Part shown: piece by piece, positions 32,650 through 36,812 of the stretch | How positions within the stretch are numbered: the stretch's first letter is position 1 | Layout: each line of letters opens with the position of its first letter | Assembly (NCBI RefSeq): GCF_964187505.1 | Contig: NZ_CAXLML010000075.1 | Span: 1-36,812 of the forward strand | Length of the DNA: 36,812 nt | Source: Chordibacter forsetii | GTDB lineage: Bacteria > Verrucomicrobiota > Verrucomicrobiia > Opitutales > Seribacteraceae | Reading direction: 5' to 3' | The notes under the pieces: generated by a model | The model's input: the letters and a program-made list of their open reading frames with translations, nothing else | The model's database searches: none | Told to the model about the DNA's origin: nothing | Position numbers and translations under genes: made by a program

Positions 32650-33489
32650 CTAATATTTTTCTAACCAGCCCAAAGAATTTAAAAACTTGTCCATCTCTTG
32701 TAAGGTCTTCAAGTATCCACCTCCCGGCTTTCCTTGGTTAAAAAAACCATGGGATTGGCCCGGATAAACCACCAGTTCCGAACGATTGCCCAGTTTGCGC
32801 ATCTCATCGCGGAACTTTTCCGCGGTGGAAACCGGGATCAATCTGTCCTGATCCCCCAGGAAAACGATGGTCGGGGGCATACCTTCCCGCAGGTTGTGCA
32901 TCGGGGAAATTTCCCGGTATCTGTCCTTCAATTTTGGATACCCAAAGCCACCGGGTCCGTTGTCGTAGACTGGGTTGAAGAGAACCAGGGTATCGGGCAG
33001 GCAGGAGATGGAAAGATCCTCCCCTTCTTCATTTAAACCTGGCACAGTAGCCACTGCCGCAGCCACATGTCCCCCAGCGGATCCTCCCCCCGCTCCAATC
33101 CGCTCCGGATCAACTCCCAGCTTGGCCGCATTTTTACGGATCCAGCGAAGAGCAGACTTTCCATCCATCACACATTCGAAAGGTGTGGTATTGTGCCTGG
33201 ATTTCACCCGGTACTCGGCTGCCATTGCCACCATTCCACGATCCGCTAGGTATTCGCACTGGGGATAAAACTGGGTTGGCGTGCCCCCGGCCCATCCTCC
33301 GCCAAAGAAAAAGACGATGGCAGGCTTGGGCGCTGCTCCCGAAATATGAGCTGGGGAACGAAAAATATGAAGATTCAGGGAATATCCATCCACCTCCTTA
33401 TAGATTTGCAAATCAGGATCATCCGCCCACAGGACAGAGGTAAGAAACAGGGTAAGAAAACTGCAAATAGATCTCATGGATGAATCCAT
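32650..33489 (-). CDS. Secreted alpha/beta-hydrolase, acetyl esterase/feruloyl esterase-like
   Basis: The 279-residue protein has a signal peptide (FLTLFLTSVLWADD). The oxyanion motif is FFFGGGWAGGT, the nucleophile serine is in GAGGGSAGGHVAAA, the likely Asp is in LGDQDRLIPVS and the His in GQSHGFFNQG. This is the BD-FAE/HSL-like esterase group that often removes acetyl groups from polysaccharides. Its ATG follows the sulfatase stop directly (TAGATG), so both are one transcript; the in-frame ATG at 33477 is another plausible start. The pair suggests action on sulfated, acylated marine glycans (inference). Confidence 0.88.
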   Translation of the reverse strand: MDSSMRSICSFLTLFLTSVLWADDPDLQIYKEVDGYSLNLHIFRSPAHISGAAPKPAIVFFFGGGWAGGTPTQFYPQCEYLADRGMVAMAAEYRVKSRHNTTPFECVMDGKSALRWIRKNAAKLGVDPERIGAGGGSAGGHVAAAVATVPGLNEEGEDLSISCLPDTLVLFNPVYDNGPGGFGYPKLKDRYREISPMHNLREGMPPTIVFLGDQDRLIPVSTAEKFRDEMRKLGNRSELVVYPGQSHGFFNQGKPGGGYLKTLQEMDKFLNSLGWLEKY

Positions 33490-34890
33490 CTAGCGGGTAG
33501 AAATCTTTTGGGGAATGTATTTGGGGTTTCGCTTGGAGGGCACCGGAGATCCGGTCCGTTTACGCCAGGCATACATATCCTCCTTTAAAGCCTGTAACCT
33601 CTTTGGTTTTTCCAATGCAAGGTTATGGGTCTCGCCAGGATCGTTTTCGAGGTCGTAAAGCAAGAGCGCTCCATCCTCAAAATATTCGTGCAGTTTCCAT
33701 TTTCCTTTCCGGAGCACAGTACCCGGACGGGTGCGAAACTTGGCGTCACGAGACTGGTCCTCCTCGCCGGCATAGTTTTGTAGGTAAACCGGAAAGTGCC
33801 AGTAAAGAGTACGATCTTTAGGAAACGATCCCTTACCCGTAAGCAAAGGAAGTATACTCTTTCCATCCAATACCTTGCCCGTCGATGGGCTCGCCTCAAT
33901 TGCATCCAAAAAAGTGGGGTAAAAATCAAGTCCGGTCACAGGCACCGAGCAAGTGGAACCGGCTTCCACCACTCCAGGCCAGCGTACTGTTATCGGCACA
34001 CGAATTCCCCCCTCATAATAAGAACCTTTCCCTGCCCGCCACGGGTCCTGTTTCGATAATTTTCGGATTCCTCCATTATCTGAGGAAAACAAAACAATTG
34101 TATTATCCCGCAAACCAAGTTCATCGAGGGCTCCCATCAAACGACCCACATTTTCGTCCAGGCACTCCACCATCGCCGCATAATCGGCGTGCACTTGCTT
34201 GTTGTTTTTATATTTTTTCTTGAGATCGGGACGACCCTGTAACGGGGTGTGAATGCTGTAAAAAGGGAAATACATAAAGAAGGGATCATCTTTAAATTTC
34301 TCCAAAATTGTAATCGCCTCATCGGTCAAGCGGTCGGTAAGGTATTCTCCTTTCGGTCCATCTTTGAGGTTAGGGTTTTGATAAGGACTGAAATAGGTAG
34401 GGGGAGCCCCTCTTGTATTTCCCCCCACATTAATATCAATCCCTTGGTTGGTTGGGTCTTCTCCAAGGTGCCATTTTCCCAATTGGGCGGTACGATAACC
34501 TACTTTTTTAAATTCCTCAGCGATGGTGATCACCTCATCTTCAAGATGCATCCGGTTGGGCGTGGGAATAAGCATGCGATCCTTTGCATCTCCCCGCTCG
34601 GATGTACCCACGGTGTAAACTCCGGTGCGCACCGCCCATTGCCCACTAAAGCAAGCCGCACGGCTAGGGGCACAATTGGCAGCCGGAGCATAGCCATCCG
34701 TGAAGACCATACTCTCATTGGCTAGACGGTCGAGGTTGGGCGTATGGTAGAGCTTACTGCCCATAAACCCTACATCCATCACCCCTAGGTCATCTGCGTT
34801 GAGGTAGATCACATTCAACGAACCCTGCATGGGGAGACAACCCAAGGTCAGTAATAAAAAGTGGGCATATAATTTAATAAATCTGTCCAT
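33490..34890 (-). CDS. Secreted type I (formylglycine-dependent) sulfatase
   Basis: The 466-residue protein has a signal peptide (LYAHFLLLTLGCLPMQGS). The sulfatase domain has metal-binding Asp33-Asp34 in LNADDLG, the CxPSR maturation motif NCAPSRAACFSG (Cys73 to be converted to formylglycine), GKWHLG, then FFMYFPFYSIHTPLQ and the second metal site LFSSDNGG. The C-terminal part includes LYDLENDPGETHNLA. It hydrolyses sulfate esters, probably on a marine polysaccharide; subfamily was not determined. It needs a formylglycine-generating or anaerobic maturase not seen here. The gene is the first of the sulfatase-esterase pair. Confidence 0.95.
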   Translation of the reverse strand: MDRFIKLYAHFLLLTLGCLPMQGSLNVIYLNADDLGVMDVGFMGSKLYHTPNLDRLANESMVFTDGYAPAANCAPSRAACFSGQWAVRTGVYTVGTSERGDAKDRMLIPTPNRMHLEDEVITIAEEFKKVGYRTAQLGKWHLGEDPTNQGIDINVGGNTRGAPPTYFSPYQNPNLKDGPKGEYLTDRLTDEAITILEKFKDDPFFMYFPFYSIHTPLQGRPDLKKKYKNNKQVHADYAAMVECLDENVGRLMGALDELGLRDNTIVLFSSDNGGIRKLSKQDPWRAGKGSYYEGGIRVPITVRWPGVVEAGSTCSVPVTGLDFYPTFLDAIEASPSTGKVLDGKSILPLLTGKGSFPKDRTLYWHFPVYLQNYAGEEDQSRDAKFRTRPGTVLRKGKWKLHEYFEDGALLLYDLENDPGETHNLALEKPKRLQALKEDMYAWRKRTGSPVPSKRNPKYIPQKISTR

Positions 34891-35139
34891 TCTTTGAAAT
34901 TCACCAAGAAATCACCGAAAGAACAAGAGCGATCTGATGTTTAAAGGATGATTTTCGGATAAGGAATTCGTAAGCGAGTGAAACGATTTGATCTAAGTTT
35001 ATAAATTTAGCAAAAATAACCTAATAAATAACATAAATATATAATATATTTTACGAATTTATAATAATTTAAAAGAAATTTTAATTTTGTTATTGGTTTG
35101 GCGTATCATTTGTTGATTAAGTGTTAATACCCTACAACC

Positions 35140-35259
35140 ATGCTTTTTAAGCAAACCAACAGCCCACAGACAAACACTCTTCGTTTCACAAAGATGAAGG
35201 GGGATATGTTGGTATATCCATTTCACCCAAACCAAGTCTTACGCACGCGTAAGTATTAA
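35140..35259 (+). CDS. Possible 39-residue ORF (uncertain)
   Basis: The frame ATG at 35140 to TAA at 35257-35259 encodes a basic peptide containing LRFTKMKGDMLVYPF and ending VLRTRKY. It follows the AT-rich block, which could supply a promoter, but no Shine-Dalgarno sequence is evident. I know of no family. It may be a chance ORF. Confidence 0.2.
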   Translation: MLFKQTNSPQTNTLRFTKMKGDMLVYPFHPNQVLRTRKY

Positions 35260-35398
35260 TTATTCCTAACTCCTAAGTTTCATCGGTTATCCATCGCTCC
35301 AATCCAATCTAGCGACCTTCTTTAACAGAAGAGATATGATGGCACCCTCAAATAAGGTGTTATGTGGGGTGGTTTTAAAGGCTAATAGGTGTTCTTTT

Positions 35399-35414
35399 GC
35401 GTGCTCAGGCACGC
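35399..35414. repeat. GC-rich perfect stem-loop, possible copy of a dispersed intergenic repeat
   Basis: GCGTGC-TCAG-GCACGC is a perfect 6-bp stem with a 4-base loop. On the minus strand the surrounding 35287-35472 can be read as a 61-codon frame (WWRAHGSKRVRESVPEHAKEHL part), which would place the palindrome inside a peptide. I regard that frame as doubtful and the palindrome as a candidate dispersed repeat; no second copy is in this window. Confidence 0.3.
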
Positions 35415-35543
35415 TTTCTCTCACGCGCTTGCTGCCATGTGCTCGCCACCAGCTTTTTTCCCATTCGCTCATGGTTGGGAATTTTTCCTTTTAACCCAAG
35501 CAACTCTTTGCCCTGCCCTTAACGCTACGCTCAAAATTATATC

Positions 35544-36812
35544 ATGAGATCGATACGCATCCATAAAGCCCTCCTTTTCACCCTTGGCTCGCTGGTTGGC
35601 ACCACCGCCGCCATTGCCCAGACCATCATCCCGGCCGGTTTCGGGGCGATGAGTGTAAACCAACCTTCGCGGGAGACGGCGGTGCTTACCGGAGTGTTGA
35701 ACAGCACCGGTGGGCAGAACCCCACAGTGAAAATCCGCTGGGGAGATGAGGACAGAGGAACTGCAGTCACCCCCTCCACCGCCTGGGACAACGAGGAAAC
35801 AATTTCGACCAACCAGGCAGCCGGTACCTTTTCCACCACCATCACCATCCCCAATTTGGAAAAGGTGTATTATTTCCGGGCAATTGCATCCAATTCCGGG
35901 GGAACGGTGGTCAGCCGTAGCCTGGGTGTGCTTCTCCCCTCCGCCCCTGTGGGGGTAGCCAATTTGCAGGGTCGGTGGGACTTCGACAGTGAAAATGCCA
36001 ACGACTCCTCCGGCACCGGCCGCCACGGAACCGCCAAAAAGCTTTTTTCTCCCTCTGAAGTATCCAGCATGAACCTATGGCTGGATGCAGCGGATGCATC
36101 CACCATCACTCATTCCTCCAATGCCGTCAGCCAATGGAATGATAAGAGTGGTAACAGCAAGCATGCAACCCAATCAACCGCCGATAACAAGCCAAGTACC
36201 AATACGGCCACTCAAAATGGTCTAAATGTAATAGACTTCACCGGCGATTTCTTGGTTAGCTCGATCAACATCAATCGTTCCACTATGGCTGATCTTTCGA
36301 TTTTTGTTGTGTTTGCTTCAAAATCGACAACTGGTGAAGGTTCTCTTTTTGGATCCGACAATGGAGGATGGGATAGATTAGCAACCCTAAATTTTGATGC
36401 CAACTCGGTGGCCAAGTGGGGTGTAAGTAATGCAGGAGGAACAACCCCATTTGAGTCTACCCGCACTCCAGACACGGATTACCACATCCTATCTATTATT
36501 TTAGATACTGGAGTGACCAATGGAAGTTCCGTTTCCTTGGATGGTGCCTCTTCAACTGACTTCACCGAGGCCGCAGGTAATGCGGGAACGAACACAACTG
36601 CCATTGGAGCACTTTCACCATCTGGTAATTATCCAATGAGTGCTTATCTATCGGAAATAATTTTTGCCGGTTCTACTGTTTCCGATTCTGAACGCCAAAA
36701 AATCGAGGGCTACCTCGCCCACAAGTGGGGCTTGGCCGGTTCCCTTGCCTCTAGCCATCCTTATAAATTAGGAACTCCCATTTCAAGTGGATCTCCTAGT
36801 TTCATAGCTGAT
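35544..36812 (+). CDS. Large secreted protein with laminin-G-like modules, truncated by the window end
   Basis: An open frame of 423 codons runs from the ATG at 35544 to the window edge with no stop. It starts with a signal peptide (ALLFTLGSLVGTTAAIAQ, cleavage after about residue 26). Next is an Ig/fibronectin-like beta domain at about 30-130 (AVLTGVLNSTGGQNPTVKIRWG, VYYFRAIASNSGG). Then comes the opening of a LamG-like domain (LQGRWDFDSENANDSSG), which switches at about 170 to a second concanavalin-like module (MNLWLDAADASTITHS to SDSERQKIEGYLAHKWGLAG, about 175-400). The last motif is typical of Verrucomicrobiota/Planctomycetes surface proteins. It is probably a long exported adhesin or glycan-binding protein. 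The minus-strand frame at 35469-36026 is its shadow. Confidence 0.88.
   Translation, partial: MRSIRIHKALLFTLGSLVGTTAAIAQTIIPAGFGAMSVNQPSRETAVLTGVLNSTGGQNPTVKIRWGDEDRGTAVTPSTAWDNEETISTNQAAGTFSTTITIPNLEKVYYFRAIASNSGGTVVSRSLGVLLPSAPVGVANLQGRWDFDSENANDSSGTGRHGTAKKLFSPSEVSSMNLWLDAADASTITHSSNAVSQWNDKSGNSKHATQSTADNKPSTNTATQNGLNVIDFTGDFLVSSININRSTMADLSIFVVFASKSTTGEGSLFGSDNGGWDRLATLNFDANSVAKWGVSNAGGTTPFESTRTPDTDYHILSIILDTGVTNGSSVSLDGASSTDFTEAAGNAGTNTTAIGALSPSGNYPMSAYLSEIIFAGSTVSDSERQKIEGYLAHKWGLAGSLASSHPYKLGTPISSGSPSFIAD

Larger units (their letters stand above)
34891..35543. other. 653-bp intergenic region with AT-rich block, possible small ORF and stem-loop
   Basis: From 35000 to about 35100 the sequence is extremely AT-rich. 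A possible 39-codon ORF follows at 35140, and a GC-rich stem-loop lies at 35399-35414. It is the longest non-coding gap in the window and divides the minus-strand sulfatase unit from the plus-strand surface-protein gene, so both promoters must be here. I could not assign them. Confidence 0.5.

Noticed and set aside
35287..35472. Minus-strand 61-codon ORF with a charged N-terminus
   Set aside because: The peptide looks plausible but contains a perfect palindrome in its coding sequence and has no ribosome-binding site that I can confirm; I keep the region as an unexplained intergenic block instead of a gene.
35469..36026. Minus-strand 185-codon ORF, Gly/Val-rich
   Set aside because: It is the reverse-complement shadow of the high-GC start of the secreted LamG-like gene, and its glycine-rich product is typical of such shadows.

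Overview
The window looks like chromosomal DNA of a marine Verrucomicrobiota bacterium, probably Opitutae/Puniceicoccales. This placement is inferred from gene content, not from a marker-gene search. The indicators are a diderm envelope gene set (KdsA, a beta-barrel protein, Pal-like lipoproteins), a planctomycete-type cytochrome c joined to leucine-rich repeats, a secreted CxPSR sulfatase next to a secreted esterase, and a large secreted laminin-G-like protein ending in an 'HKWGLAG' type module that is common in Verrucomicrobiota. Coding density is high and most intergenic gaps are below 150 bp. I see no rRNA, tRNA, CRISPR array, transposase or phage gene.

Layout. Positions 1-2147 (+): the 3' end of an unidentified gene, queF, kdsA and rsmG. 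Positions 2267-4369: a flavodoxin-less CysJ-type reductase (-), a small unknown protein (+) and a gamma-carbonic-anhydrase-like protein (-). Positions 4610-9029 (-): nrdB then nrdA, encoding a class I ribonucleotide reductase, with two NrdR-box-like sites upstream of nrdB. Positions 9550-18712 (-): a long run of collinear, often overlapping genes. In transcription order these are a small membrane protein, a beta-barrel protein, a DUF374 acyltransferase, an ABC exporter pair, a mannose-1-phosphate guanylyltransferase, ruvX, truA, a ComF-family protein, accD and folC. Positions 18837-25018: mixed strands, with a LysM/amidase, a medium-chain reductase, the cytochrome-LRR protein, an EamA transporter, a CbiX-like protein and two tandem Pal-like lipoproteins. 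Positions 25064-28839 (-): an M20 peptidase, an M48 lipoprotein peptidase and purH. Positions 28970-31495 (+): apaG, a beta-CASP metallo-hydrolase and rph, translationally coupled. Positions 31605-34890 (-): an unknown membrane protein, an esterase and a sulfatase. Positions 34891-35543: a 653-bp gap with an AT-rich block, a possible 39-codon ORF and a stem-loop. Positions 35544-36812 (+): the start of a large secreted protein that runs off the window.

Most genes are core metabolism and envelope biogenesis. The most unusual molecular feature is the NrdB subunit. All six metal ligands are present, including a Glu in place of the usual first Asp, but the tyrosyl-radical position is Leu. That places it with the class Ic (Chlamydia-type) group, and its large subunit carries three ATP-cone-like segments. 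Other unusual points are an AccD that has lost three of four zinc-ribbon cysteines, a two-domain CbiX protein whose first domain lacks the catalytic histidines, and apparent module joining in the terminal surface protein.
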